NCBI GenBank assembly: GCA_947576945.1
Contig: CANPTH010000007.1
Coordinates: forward strand, 34,220 to 98,219
Reading direction: 5' to 3'
Source of the DNA: an uncultured Lachnospiraceae bacterium
GTDB taxonomy: Bacteria; Bacillota; Clostridia; Lachnospirales; Lachnospiraceae
DNA length: 64,000 nucleotides
Position numbers and translations under genes: made by a program. Positions 16,441 through 25,638 of this stretch are shown piece by piece; the stretch's first letter is position 1; every line of letters starts with the position of its first letter. The notes beneath the pieces were generated by a model. It was given only the letters and a program-made list of their open reading frames with translations. It was not told the DNA's origin and did not search any database.

Positions 16441-17541
16441 ATGTTTGTCATCAGCATAACAATGTTTTTCATAGCGCCGTTAACCGCTTGGAAACTTCAT
16501 TCCAGACTGCGGGGTGATTCGATCAAGAACAAAAAAAATATTTGGACTTTGGTAATATATTTTATTGCCTTGAATGTCATTACGTTTGCTGTATCGTCAT
16601 ACCGTGGCATCGACATGCTAAAATGGAATCCCTTTACCACGACCGTTTCTTATCGAATCAAATATATTGTATTCAGTACCGGACTGGGGGTAGTTGTGAC
16701 ATGGGTATTATGTTGGTTTCTGAACAAAGGCATTACCGCACCGGAAGTAAAACGTTATTTTGTTAGATTTTTTCATGATATGAGAAAATATTTTCCGTAT
16801 GCCGTCCGCTCCGCAAAGGCGGATTTGAAGGCAGAGGTGACCAACTCATTTCTGGACTGGCTCTGGTGGCTCATTGAACCGGTCTGTATGATGTTGATCT
16901 ATACGGTTATGTTCGGGGTTGTTTTTGATGCGGCGGAATTATATTTTCCGATTTTTATTTTTATTGGAATTACCATGTGGAGCTTCTTCACCAGAGGGGT
17001 TACGAGCAGTGTGGAAATGGTACGTGCTAACAGGGGAGTCGTTACAAGAATATATCTGCCCAAATACATTCTTCTGGTCTCAAAGCTCATGGTTAATGCT
17101 TTTAAGATGATGGTCTCTTTTGCTGTGATCGCGGTTATGCTTGTGATATTCCGTGTAAGGATAACAGTCAGTGTGCTGGGTTTACTGCCGATCCTACTGG
17201 TGCTTTTTCTGTTCACTTTTGGTGTGGGGAGTATACTGATGCATTATGGAGTATATGTGAATGATCTGTCTTATATTACAGGAATCCTGCTGACGATGAT
17301 GATGTACCTGACGGGCACATTTTATGACATCGCAAAGCGGATACCGGCTCCTTTCGGATCACTGCTGGAGAGAGGTAATCCGGTTGCTTTTCTGATAGCC
17401 GAGATGAGAAAGGTGGTGCTATACGAGGGGATGCTTGACTGGAACCTGTTATTTTTATGGGGTGTAATATCTGTTCTGCTGATCGGAATCGGGGTGTTTA
17501 CGATCTACCGTAATGAAAATTCTTATGTGAAGGTAATATAG
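16441..17541 (+). CDS. ABC-2 type polysaccharide exporter permease (Wzm/TagG-like)
   Basis: A 366-aa membrane protein. Residues from about 120 on form the ABC-2 permease domain, with the amphipathic start (RYFVRFFHDMRKYFPY), SFLDWLWWLIEPVCMMLIY and about six membrane helices. An N-terminal extension of about 110 residues with three hydrophobic segments is longer than in usual Wzm/TagG (about 260 aa). With the next gene it should export a lipid-linked polysaccharide across the membrane. Confidence 0.88.
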   Translation: MFVISITMFFIAPLTAWKLHSRLRGDSIKNKKNIWTLVIYFIALNVITFAVSSYRGIDMLKWNPFTTTVSYRIKYIVFSTGLGVVVTWVLCWFLNKGITAPEVKRYFVRFFHDMRKYFPYAVRSAKADLKAEVTNSFLDWLWWLIEPVCMMLIYTVMFGVVFDAAELYFPIFIFIGITMWSFFTRGVTSSVEMVRANRGVVTRIYLPKYILLVSKLMVNAFKMMVSFAVIAVMLVIFRVRITVSVLGLLPILLVLFLFTFGVGSILMHYGVYVNDLSYITGILLTMMMYLTGTFYDIAKRIPAPFGSLLERGNPVAFLIAEMRKVVLYEGMLDWNLLFLWGVISVLLIGIGVFTIYRNENSYVKVI

Positions 17542-17606
17542 ATAAGGAGAGAATGCCGTGGTATTGTTTGGTTTCGCCTGGACGATACGAACGGAAGTGA
17601 GTAGGG

Positions 17607-18347
17607 ATGGAAAAAAAGAAAAATGCCATTGAATTGGAGGATGTGTGTATTCATTACAGCATTATGAATCACACATCCATCCGCAAAACCTTTCTGCATA
17701 AAAAGAAAAGGAATGAGGTGTTTGAGGCTGTGAAGCATGTGTCCTTTTCCGTACAGGAAGGAGATATTCTGGGGGTCATTGGCAAAAACGGCAGCGGGAA
17801 ATCTACACTTCTTAGGTCGATCGCCGGAGTTTTTTCCCCGAATTCCGGGACGATTGATCTCAAAGGGCATTCTGTTTCGCTTATGTCTCTGGGGGTAGGG
17901 TTTAAGGATCTGCTCTCGGGACGGGAAAACATCATCCTTTCTGGAATGCTATTGGGCTTTTCAGAGCAGGAGATTGCGGCGAAGTCAAAGGCCATTATTG
18001 ACTTTGCGGAGATAGGGGATTTTATTGACAGGCCAGTGAGAACTTATTCCAGCGGCATGTATTCCAAGCTGGCATTTTCCATTACGGCGATGCTGGAAAC
18101 AGATATCATGTTGGTGGATGAAGTGCTGAGCGTGGGAGATGAACAGTTCAAGCAAAAGAGCCTCAGCAAAATGAAAGAACTGATCACTGATAAGAAACGG
18201 ACAGTCATTATTGTCTCACACAGTATTTCTACTCTGCAAGAACTCTGCGATCAGGTATTATGGCTGCATAATGGAGAAGTCAGGATGCATGGAAAGACGG
18301 ATAACGTATTGAAGCAATATACTGAATATATGACCTCTGTTATTTAG
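17607..18347 (+). CDS. ABC polysaccharide exporter ATPase (Wzt/TagH-like)
   Basis: A 246-aa ATP-binding subunit. Walker A is GKNGSGKSTLL, the signature is YSSGMYSKLAFS and Walker B is IMLVDEVLSVGDEQF, the form typical of the Wzt/TagH branch. HTSIRKTFLHKKKR before the Walker A is the charged helix of this branch. There is no C-terminal carbohydrate-binding domain such as some Wzt proteins have, so substrate selection is unlikely to depend on a capped glycan end. It follows its permease by 65 nt. Confidence 0.93.
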   Translation: MEKKKNAIELEDVCIHYSIMNHTSIRKTFLHKKKRNEVFEAVKHVSFSVQEGDILGVIGKNGSGKSTLLRSIAGVFSPNSGTIDLKGHSVSLMSLGVGFKDLLSGRENIILSGMLLGFSEQEIAAKSKAIIDFAEIGDFIDRPVRTYSSGMYSKLAFSITAMLETDIMLVDEVLSVGDEQFKQKSLSKMKELITDKKRTVIIVSHSISTLQELCDQVLWLHNGEVRMHGKTDNVLKQYTEYMTSVI

Positions 18348-18435
18348 AAATTATACTTTTCTAAATAGCAGAAGGTTTAGAGAAGAAAACGGGTTGAAGA
18401 CTGAAGATAAAGGAATAGCAGAAAGGATGATCAAA

Positions 18436-19215
18436 ATGAAAGTTGTAATATTAGCAGGCGGCCTGGGAACAAGGATTAGTGAAGAAAGTCATTTGAAGCC
18501 TAAGCCAATGATCGAGATTGGAGGGAAACCCATACTCTACCATATCATGAAAGAATATTCCTATTATGGCTATAACGAATTTATTATCTGCTGCGGATAT
18601 AGGCAGCAGGTGATCAAAGAATGGTTTGCCAATTATTATTTACATAACAGTGATGTCACTTTTGATTTTACCAGGGGAAACCATATGGCGGTACATAACA
18701 ATGCGGCTGAACCCTGGAAAGTAACGCTGGTTGACACCGGTCTCCATACAATGACGGGAGGACGGATTAAGCGGATCCAATCATATGTAGGGAGCGAACC
18801 GTTTATGCTGACCTATGGCGACGGGGTTGCAGATGTCAACATTGAAGAACTGGTTAAATTCCATAGATCTCATGGAAAGACTGTTACTATGACTGCGGTA
18901 AATGTAGGACAGCAGTTTGGTGTACTCGAGATAGACCAGAACGGAAGAATCATAGGGTTCAGGGAAAAGAGCAAGTCCGATGGCGGGATCATTAATGCGG
19001 GGTACATGGTAATGAATCCTGAAGTCTTTGATTATATTGAAGGTGACTCTGCAGTATTGGAAAGGGAGCCTATAGAGCGTATTGCAGCGAACGGACAGCT
19101 GATGGCATACATGCATCAGGGGTTCTGGAAATGTATGGACACGCAGAGGGACAGACAGCAGCTGGAAGAGATGATAGTTTCCGGAAATGCATCGTGGATG
19201 GCCTGGGAAAGATGA
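18436..19215 (+). CDS. ddhA: Glucose-1-phosphate cytidylyltransferase
   Basis: A 259-aa nucleotidyltransferase that makes CDP-glucose from glucose 1-phosphate and CTP (RfbF/DdhA). The signature LAGGLGTRISEESHLKPKPM and the sequence IEIGGKPILYHIMK are characteristic of the cytidylyl enzymes, as is WKCMDTQRDRQQLEEM near the end. The ATG at 18436 has AAAGGA 8 nt upstream; the longer reading from 18394 adds unrelated residues. It is the first step of the CDP-deoxysugar pathway whose other genes (ddhC, ddhB) follow. Confidence 0.95.
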   Translation: MKVVILAGGLGTRISEESHLKPKPMIEIGGKPILYHIMKEYSYYGYNEFIICCGYRQQVIKEWFANYYLHNSDVTFDFTRGNHMAVHNNAAEPWKVTLVDTGLHTMTGGRIKRIQSYVGSEPFMLTYGDGVADVNIEELVKFHRSHGKTVTMTAVNVGQQFGVLEIDQNGRIIGFREKSKSDGGIINAGYMVMNPEVFDYIEGDSAVLEREPIERIAANGQLMAYMHQGFWKCMDTQRDRQQLEEMIVSGNASWMAWER

Positions 19216-19326
19216 GTGGTTTTGGAAACGCAGTAAACATTTGCATGATTTGGTTGGATAATTAGCGAAAGTAAAAAACAGATTGATAGAAACATTATAA
19301 ACATAAAGAAAAGGGATGATTGGTAA

Positions 19327-20304
19327 GTGAAAACAGTGAGCATTGTTATACCTACATATAATGAAGAGGAAAATGTCTATCCACTTTCATGTGAAATAAT
19401 TAAAGAGTTTAAGGAAAATATTCCAGATTATGAATATGAAATACTTTTTATTGATAATAATTCACAGGATAATACCAGGAACATTATCCGGGAATTATGT
19501 AAAGAAAATTCAAGGATCAAAGCAATATTTAATTTAAAGAATTTTGGTCCAGATAATTCTCCATATTATGGGCTTCTGCAATCGACGGGGGACTGCGCTA
19601 TATTATTCTGTGCTGATTTTCAGGATCCCGTTGAAATGATCCATAAAATGGTCAGAGAATGGGAAAAAGGATATCGTGTTATCACAGCCATAAAGAAGTC
19701 CAGTAAAGAGAATCCGCTTATTCGGATGTTCAGGACCATATATTACAGGGTAATCAAAAGAATATCCGATACAGAGATAATTGAGCATTTCACAGGATTT
19801 GGATTATATGACAGAAGTTTTTTGAACATTTTATGTCAAATAAATGATCCTATTCCATTTTTGAGAGGGGTTGTGGCCGAATTTAGTGAAGATCGGCTGG
19901 CAATGCCGTATGAGCAGCAGAAAAGACGAGCTGGGAAAAGCCACATTAAATTTTGGACGTTATATGATATAGCAATGCGCAGTTTTACATCATATACAAA
20001 AGTTGGGCTTAGAATAGCAACGTTTGTGGGGTTTTTTACAGCCATGATAAGTATGATCATCGCCATGGCATATTTAATATTAAAATTACTTAACTGGTAT
20101 GATTTTAATATGGGAACAGCGCCTATTCTGATCGGAATGTTCTTCTTAGGAGCAGTGCAGTTGGTTTTTCTTGGTCTGATGGGAGAATATATCATAAGTA
20201 TAAATCGGCGGACAATGCATAGACCTTTGGTGATTGAGGCTGAACGTATTAATCTCAATAAAGTAAATGAAGAGAAGATAACTGACCAGGAAGTTTTATT
20301 GTAA
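19327..20304 (+). CDS. GT2 glycosyltransferase of the GtrB/polyprenyl-phosphate type
   Basis: A 325-aa DPM1/GtrB-like enzyme that loads a sugar onto polyprenyl phosphate at the cytoplasmic face. The catalytic domain opens SIVIPTYNEEENVYPL, with the DXD-like ADFQDPVEMI and the family sequence RRAGKSHI near residue 200. Two C-terminal membrane helices (about 230-295) anchor it. The start is GTG. A GtrA-type protein lies at the end of the same locus, the usual flippase partner. The 111 nt before it hold no gene. Confidence 0.92.
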   Translation: MKTVSIVIPTYNEEENVYPLSCEIIKEFKENIPDYEYEILFIDNNSQDNTRNIIRELCKENSRIKAIFNLKNFGPDNSPYYGLLQSTGDCAILFCADFQDPVEMIHKMVREWEKGYRVITAIKKSSKENPLIRMFRTIYYRVIKRISDTEIIEHFTGFGLYDRSFLNILCQINDPIPFLRGVVAEFSEDRLAMPYEQQKRRAGKSHIKFWTLYDIAMRSFTSYTKVGLRIATFVGFFTAMISMIIAMAYLILKLLNWYDFNMGTAPILIGMFFLGAVQLVFLGLMGEYIISINRRTMHRPLVIEAERINLNKVNEEKITDQEVLL

Positions 20305-20362
20305 TGTAAGATACGTAACTTGAAGTTTTTTAGTGAAAGTGTGAAAGGAATAGGAAGTAGAA

Positions 20363-21760
20363 ATGTTTGAAGGAAAAACAGAACAGCAGGCAAAAGAAGA
20401 AATCCTGGAATCCGTGAAGGTGTACACGGAAAAATACCATAATCAGAAAGGGGGGGGGTTCCAGGAAGGACAACGTATCCCATATGCGTCTCGTGTATAT
20501 GACAGTGCAGAAATGGTGAATTTGATCGACAGTTCATTGGAATTTTGGCTGACTGCGGGCAGATATACAGAAATGTTTGAGAAAAAGCTTGCAGATTATC
20601 TGAATGTAAGGCATTGTTCTTTAGTTAATTCAGGATCATCTGCTAATCTAAATGCCTTTATGGCATTGACATCCCCACTGCTGGGCGATAGAAGAGTAAA
20701 GCGTGGAGATGAGGTCATCACGGTTGCGGCTGGATTTCCTACAACTGTTGCACCAGTGATCCAGTATGGAGCGGTTCCGGTATTTGTAGATATTACAATT
20801 CCGCAATATAACATTGATACGTCTAAGTTGGAAGATGCTGTATCAGATAAAACCAAGGCGGTTATGATCGCGCATACCTTAGGAAATCCGTTTGATCTGG
20901 CGGCGGTAAAAGCGTTCTGTGACAAGCATGATCTATGGTTGATCGAAGATAACTGTGATGCGTTAGGATCCAGATATATGATCAACGGAGAAGAAAGATT
21001 TACAGGAACGATTGGAGATATTGGAACATCGAGTTTTTATCCACCGCATCATATGACGATGGGAGAGGGAGGGGCAGTCTATACGAATAATACTCTATTA
21101 AATAAAATAATACGTTCATTCAGAGATTGGGGACGTGACTGTATATGCCCATCGGGTAAGGATAATCTGTGTGGGCATCGTTTCGATAGACAGTATGGCG
21201 AACTGCCCTTAGGATATGACCATAAGTATGTATATTCTCATTTTGGATATAACCTGAAAGCAACAGATATGCAGGCAGCCATTGGATGTGCGCAGTTAGA
21301 AAAATTCCCGTCTTTTGTAGAAAAAAGAAAACATAACTTTAACAGATTGAAAGCGGCTTTATCTGAAACAGAGGACAGGCTGGTTTTGCCGGAAGCCTGT
21401 GAAAACTCAGATCCCAGCTGGTTTGGTTTTCTTATGACCTGCAAAGAGGGAGTCGACAGAAATAAAGCAGTTCAGTATATAGAATCCAAAGGCGTTCAGA
21501 CAAGGATGCTGTTTGCGGGTAATTTGATAAAACATCCCTGCTTTGATGAAATGAGAGTGAGTGGAAGAGGATACCGGGTTGCTGGCGATCTGGCGGTTAC
21601 TGATAGAGTGATGTCAGATGCGTTTTGGGTAGGAGTATATCCAGGCATGACAGATGAAATGATTGATTATATGGCAAAAATAATCAAGGAAGCCATCAAT
21701 ATGCACGTAGAGGTAAGGCTGAATAAATTCTCAGATGAGCAATTTAGTTCAACAAACTGA
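20363..21760 (+). CDS. ddhC: CDP-6-deoxy-4-keto-glucose-3-dehydrase (RfbH/DdhC/E1)
   Basis: A 465-aa PMP/2Fe-2S enzyme removing the C3 hydroxyl of CDP-4-keto-6-deoxyglucose. It belongs to the DegT/AHBA fold, but the usual PLP lysine is replaced by histidine in FYPPHHMTMGEGG, the hallmark of E1. Cysteines in CICPSGKDNLCGHRF fit the iron-sulfur binding stretch. A G9 tract (20450-20458) codes Gly30-32 in frame, so the gene reads through as sequenced. One G more or less would abort it. No E3 reductase (RfbI/DdhD), which feeds electrons to E1, is visible in the window. Confidence 0.94.
   Translation: MFEGKTEQQAKEEILESVKVYTEKYHNQKGGGFQEGQRIPYASRVYDSAEMVNLIDSSLEFWLTAGRYTEMFEKKLADYLNVRHCSLVNSGSSANLNAFMALTSPLLGDRRVKRGDEVITVAAGFPTTVAPVIQYGAVPVFVDITIPQYNIDTSKLEDAVSDKTKAVMIAHTLGNPFDLAAVKAFCDKHDLWLIEDNCDALGSRYMINGEERFTGTIGDIGTSSFYPPHHMTMGEGGAVYTNNTLLNKIIRSFRDWGRDCICPSGKDNLCGHRFDRQYGELPLGYDHKYVYSHFGYNLKATDMQAAIGCAQLEKFPSFVEKRKHNFNRLKAALSETEDRLVLPEACENSDPSWFGFLMTCKEGVDRNKAVQYIESKGVQTRMLFAGNLIKHPCFDEMRVSGRGYRVAGDLAVTDRVMSDAFWVGVYPGMTDEMIDYMAKIIKEAINMHVEVRLNKFSDEQFSSTN
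20450..20458 (+). repeat. G9 homopolymer tract near the start of ddhC (frame ON)
   Basis: Nine consecutive G encoding Gly30-32 in frame. The tract has the same length and codon phase as the one at 14583 in the same operon. Confidence 0.9.
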
Positions 21761-21772
21761 ACAGGTTCAATT

Positions 21773-21881
21773 AGAATTTGTGCCGAGGCGTCACAATTTC
21801 TATTGATCGCAGAGCAGAATCGGAGTATTTCTTCGGTAAACTCCTGAATTCTGCTCGCGTCCTCAGCGTTAAACGCTTCGG
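21773..21881 (+). ncRNA. Structured leader element, copy B (inside the operon, upstream of the SDR gene)
   Basis: P1 arms AGAATTTGTG (21773-21782) and CACAATTTCT (21792-21801) pair with one mismatch. The 9-nt loop CCGAGGCGT (21783-21791) is complementary at all nine positions (one G-U) to ACGCTTCGG (21873-21881). The middle hairpin is longer than in the other copies: GAGCAGAAT (21812-21820) with ATTCTGCTC (21848-21856), then GGAGT with ACTCC and a TTCG-type tip. An alternative hairpin AGCGT/ACGCT (21865-21877) competes with the loop pairing. Confidence 0.65.
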
Positions 21882-21894
21882 AATAGAGGTGAAA

Positions 21895-22896
21895 ATGAAT
21901 AAATTTGCAGATAAAGTAATTTTGGTCACAGGTGCGACAGGCTTGATCGGAAGCCATCTGGTCGAGAGGCTTTTGGCAGAAGGCGCAAAGGTAATTGTAA
22001 TGGGCAGAAATGCGGGAAAAATTGAGAAGGTATTTGGCGAATATCTTTTTAAAGGAAATTTTTCTTATGTAGCAGCTGATATTGCACATGGAGTACCAAA
22101 AGAGATCGGTGCTGTTGATTATATTTTTCATGCAGCAAGTTCGATATCTGGAACTGAAATAAAAACCAGACCGGTTGATGTAATAAAAGCCAATCTTAAT
22201 GGTGCAGAAAAGTGTCTGGAATTTTTAAAGCAGCAAAAGGAACAAAAAAAAGTATCAGGAAGATTGATTGTTTTCTCTTCTGCAACAGTATATGGCAATA
22301 ATTTTTCTCATGATAAATCTGTTCTGGAAGAAGAGACTTATATGGCTGACATTTTAAGCAGTGGGAATGCAGCCTATTCAGAGTCAAAAAGAATGGTTGA
22401 GGTATTGGCCCGCTCTTATTTTATACAATATGGCATTGAATCTGTAGTTGTGAGAATCGGATATGTATATGGTCATGCAAAATGCAAACCGGATACGGCA
22501 TTTTATCAGTTTATAGATAAAGCGCTTGCCGGTGAAGACATTGTAGTAAACAGTGTTGGAATGGGAAGAAGAGATAATATATATGTAGATGATGTTGTAG
22601 ATGGTTTAGTGCTTGTAGCGCTTAAAGGAACGGCGGGAGAAGCATATAATCTTTCTTCCAATGGTGAAAAAGATAATTTTAAGGCGATCGATGAGATCGC
22701 GTTAATGATCGCAGCTGCAGTAAATGAACTGGCAAAAGATAAGATAACACAGGCACGTATTAAGGAATCTGCAGGTGAGCGTAATCCGGGAGTGATGCTG
22801 GATAACCAAAAGATAAAGAAGATTGGCTGGTCAGTGGAGACTGATATGCAGGAAGGCATAAGAAAGACGATTGAACGATATATGGAAAAGAGGTGA
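21895..22896 (+). CDS. NAD-dependent epimerase/dehydratase (extended SDR)
   Basis: A 333-aa extended short-chain dehydrogenase/reductase. The nucleotide-binding motif is VTGATGLIGSH and the active-site pair is in YSESKRMVE (YxxxK), with SSATVYG as the serine-containing strand. It resembles nucleotide-sugar 4-epimerases and reductases such as those finishing CDP-dideoxysugars. Given its neighbours it probably reduces or epimerises a CDP-linked keto sugar, but the substrate is inferred. The ATG at 21895 has GAGGTG just upstream; residues before it come from the leader element. Confidence 0.88.
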   Translation: MNKFADKVILVTGATGLIGSHLVERLLAEGAKVIVMGRNAGKIEKVFGEYLFKGNFSYVAADIAHGVPKEIGAVDYIFHAASSISGTEIKTRPVDVIKANLNGAEKCLEFLKQQKEQKKVSGRLIVFSSATVYGNNFSHDKSVLEEETYMADILSSGNAAYSESKRMVEVLARSYFIQYGIESVVVRIGYVYGHAKCKPDTAFYQFIDKALAGEDIVVNSVGMGRRDNIYVDDVVDGLVLVALKGTAGEAYNLSSNGEKDNFKAIDEIALMIAAAVNELAKDKITQARIKESAGERNPGVMLDNQKIKKIGWSVETDMQEGIRKTIERYMEKR

Positions 22897-22900
22897 GGAG

Positions 22901-23932
22901 ATGCAAGGGATGATGAAAGTGTTGGATTGCACACTTAGAGATGGCGGATTGGGACTTGAGGATTTTGCAAAAAATGGGATACGGACGGCGGCTTTTACTG
23001 AAAAAGAGAGAAAAGAATTAGCTGAGAATGCAAGAGATGCTAAAATTGATATCATTGAACTCGGGTGTATGTCGGAGACTGACATAAGGGAAGAATTTGC
23101 TATTTACGAAAATATTGAGCGGATATCAAAGTATATACCAAAGCGGATTTATGAAGACCAAATGTATGTCGGACTTTATAGAGGACCTGACACGAAACAA
23201 AATAAAATCCCAGAGCATTCACCAGAATTCATCGATGGAGTCCGAGTTATTTTGCGGTATTCAGAATTGCAGAAGTCGTTAGATTTTTGCGCGGCACTTT
23301 CCAGAAAAGGATATAAAGTTTTTATACAGCCCATGTTAACTATGAGATATTCTGATGACGAATTGGAACGGGTAGTATATGCGGCAAATGAAATGCGGGC
23401 CTACGCGTGTTATTTTGTAGATAGCTATGGATATATGGAAGAGAAAGACGTGGAAAGGTTTTATCGGTTTTATGAGGAGAGATTGGACTCTGACATCAGT
23501 ATTGGATTCCATGCACATAATAATCTGGAAATGGCTTTTAGCAATGTAAGGTATTTTGTTGAAAAGTTACACGGAAGGAAAAAAATTATTGATTCATGTG
23601 CGATCGGAATGGGTCAGGGATCTGGGAACCTCCAAACGGAAATACTTGTTCAGTATGTAAATAAAAAGTATGGAGGGCAGTATAGATTTGATAATATATT
23701 GGAAATGTGCGATATATTGGAGAAATTCAGAATGCACGATATGGAAACCTGGGGGTATTCTCCAGTTCGATTGATTTCAGCTGTACATAATACCGCATAT
23801 AAATACGCGGTAGCTATGCGGGTGAAGTATCATATGTCCTTGGTGGAAATAAATAGAATGTTGTCTAAAATACCAGAGGATTTGAGATACAGGTATACTG
23901 CTGAAAATTTAAAGGAGCTTATGGAAAGATAA
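22901..23932 (+). CDS. DRE-TIM aldolase (HMG-CoA lyase / 4-hydroxy-2-oxovalerate aldolase-like)
   Basis: A 343-aa TIM-barrel metal-dependent lyase. LDCTLRDGG near residue 8 is the DRE-type metal and catalytic motif, and GFHAHNN in the second half supplies the two metal-binding histidines. Such enzymes split or form carbon-carbon bonds next to a keto acid. It overlaps the following thiamine-diphosphate enzyme by 1 nt, and the two probably act in one sequence of steps on a sugar or a short-chain acyl precursor. A start at 22910 is also possible. The substrate is unknown. Confidence 0.85.
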   Translation: MQGMMKVLDCTLRDGGLGLEDFAKNGIRTAAFTEKERKELAENARDAKIDIIELGCMSETDIREEFAIYENIERISKYIPKRIYEDQMYVGLYRGPDTKQNKIPEHSPEFIDGVRVILRYSELQKSLDFCAALSRKGYKVFIQPMLTMRYSDDELERVVYAANEMRAYACYFVDSYGYMEEKDVERFYRFYEERLDSDISIGFHAHNNLEMAFSNVRYFVEKLHGRKKIIDSCAIGMGQGSGNLQTEILVQYVNKKYGGQYRFDNILEMCDILEKFRMHDMETWGYSPVRLISAVHNTAYKYAVAMRVKYHMSLVEINRMLSKIPEDLRYRYTAENLKELMER

Positions 23933-25623
23933 TGACTGTAGCAGAATATATAACAGATACATTAATTGAGTATGGAGTTACAGATGTTTTTGGAGTACCA
24001 GGCGGCGTCATCCTGGAGGTGCTGTATGCTATAGACAGTAGAAGAAAAGAAGTGATGCCACATCTTAATTATCATGAGCAGATGGCTGGTTTCGCTGCGT
24101 GTGGTTATGCACAGGCCGGAGAAACATTGGGGGTTGCTTATGCTACAAGAGGTCCTGGAATTGCCAATATGCTAACTTGCATGATAGAAGCATTTCAGGA
24201 GTCCATACCCGTTTTATTTATAACTGCACACAGTTGTAAAACAGAGAAGACCATGCGCTGTGAATATGATCAGGAAGTCGATTTAGTAGAAAGCGTAAAA
24301 TGTTTTACAAAATATGCTGCAAGAGTCGACCGGATAGAAGATGTTCAAAGACATATGGAAATGGCATGTAATGAGGCTGTAGATAAACGAAAAGGACCGA
24401 CTTTTTTGGATTTTTCGACAGAACTTTTCCGACAGAATATTGATTTATCGAACGTTTGTGATATTAGAAATGATGGTATGGAAAGAGGGGGTCTTTCTGA
24501 TGCAATTGAATGTATACGAGATAATTTGACGAAATGTAAACGGCCTGTCATTTTAATTGGAGATGGGATAAGGCAGTCAAATTGTATTGAGATATCCAAA
24601 AGATGGTTGTCTAAATTAAATATACCGATAATTTCAAGCAGGGCATCACAGGATATTGCTTCTGATTTAGATATGTATTACGGATATATTGGAAGCCATG
24701 CGAGCAGATATAGTAACTTTATCCTTTCAAAAGCAGACCTGCTTATTACCATTGGCAACAGACTTTCATTTCCGGTTTATTCTGAAAGTTTTAAGTCAAT
24801 TATTGATAGAGCCAAAATTCTTCGTTTTGATATAGACGATATGGAATTTCAAAGAGAGTTTCCCCAAGCTGTAAATTTCTGTATAGACATTCGCTTTCTC
24901 ATAGAGGAATTGATGACTTATGATTACGAGTTTGAAGATAGACATGGATGGAACGTGGTTTGTCATAAAATAAAATCCAGTTTGTATGATTGCGATCTGC
25001 AAGAACCGGTTATAAAGATTGCAGAGTATTTAGGATATCAGTCAAAGGAAGTGACATATGTATGTGATGTTGGAAATAATGAATTCTGGTTTTCACGCGC
25101 GTTTGAATATATAAGACCTGGAGGACAAGTACTGTATTCTAAGACTTTTGGAACGTTAGGAAGTGCACTCGGGAGAGCCATAGGGGCTTATTATGCTACA
25201 TCAAGGAATGTTGTCTGCGTGATAGGCGATCAGGGGTTTCAATATAACCTTCAGGAATTACAATACATTTCATATTGGAACCTGCCTATAACGGTCATAC
25301 TATTGAATAATATGTGTTCGGCGATGATAAGGGATCATGAACGCAAAATCTATAGTAAGGAATTGTATGTATCAGTTGAGACAGGATATAGTGTCCCGGA
25401 TTTTCAAAGGATCGTTGAAAGTTATGGAATAAAGTTTATAAGCGGATCAAAAATCAGAAAAGATGAGATGGCCGATGTAGTGGAATGTAATCATCCATTG
25501 GTCTATGAAATTATGTTTAGTAGTGATGTTCAATTGGAACCGGGGTTACCTAAGGGAAATCCATGCCAGAGAATGACCCCTCTGATCGAAGAAGAGCTAT
25601 ATGAGTATTTAGACAGATTATAA
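23932..25623 (+). CDS. Thiamine-diphosphate enzyme, acetolactate-synthase-like
   Basis: A 563-aa three-domain ThDP enzyme. The Pyr domain has the activating glutamate in YHEQMAGFAACGYA. The PP domain has the cofactor motif GDQGFQYNLQEL ending in LLNN, where the usual third residue of GDG is Gln. Pyruvate-using relatives in deoxysugar loci (YerE in CDP-yersiniose synthesis) add a two-carbon unit to a CDP-4-keto-sugar. With ddhA, ddhB and ddhC present, that role is plausible here, but it is inference. It lies between an aldolase and a second ThDP enzyme. Confidence 0.87.
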   Translation: MTVAEYITDTLIEYGVTDVFGVPGGVILEVLYAIDSRRKEVMPHLNYHEQMAGFAACGYAQAGETLGVAYATRGPGIANMLTCMIEAFQESIPVLFITAHSCKTEKTMRCEYDQEVDLVESVKCFTKYAARVDRIEDVQRHMEMACNEAVDKRKGPTFLDFSTELFRQNIDLSNVCDIRNDGMERGGLSDAIECIRDNLTKCKRPVILIGDGIRQSNCIEISKRWLSKLNIPIISSRASQDIASDLDMYYGYIGSHASRYSNFILSKADLLITIGNRLSFPVYSESFKSIIDRAKILRFDIDDMEFQREFPQAVNFCIDIRFLIEELMTYDYEFEDRHGWNVVCHKIKSSLYDCDLQEPVIKIAEYLGYQSKEVTYVCDVGNNEFWFSRAFEYIRPGGQVLYSKTFGTLGSALGRAIGAYYATSRNVVCVIGDQGFQYNLQELQYISYWNLPITVILLNNMCSAMIRDHERKIYSKELYVSVETGYSVPDFQRIVESYGIKFISGSKIRKDEMADVVECNHPLVYEIMFSSDVQLEPGLPKGNPCQRMTPLIEEELYEYLDRL

Positions 25624-25638
25624 GGGAGAGAAAAAGCA

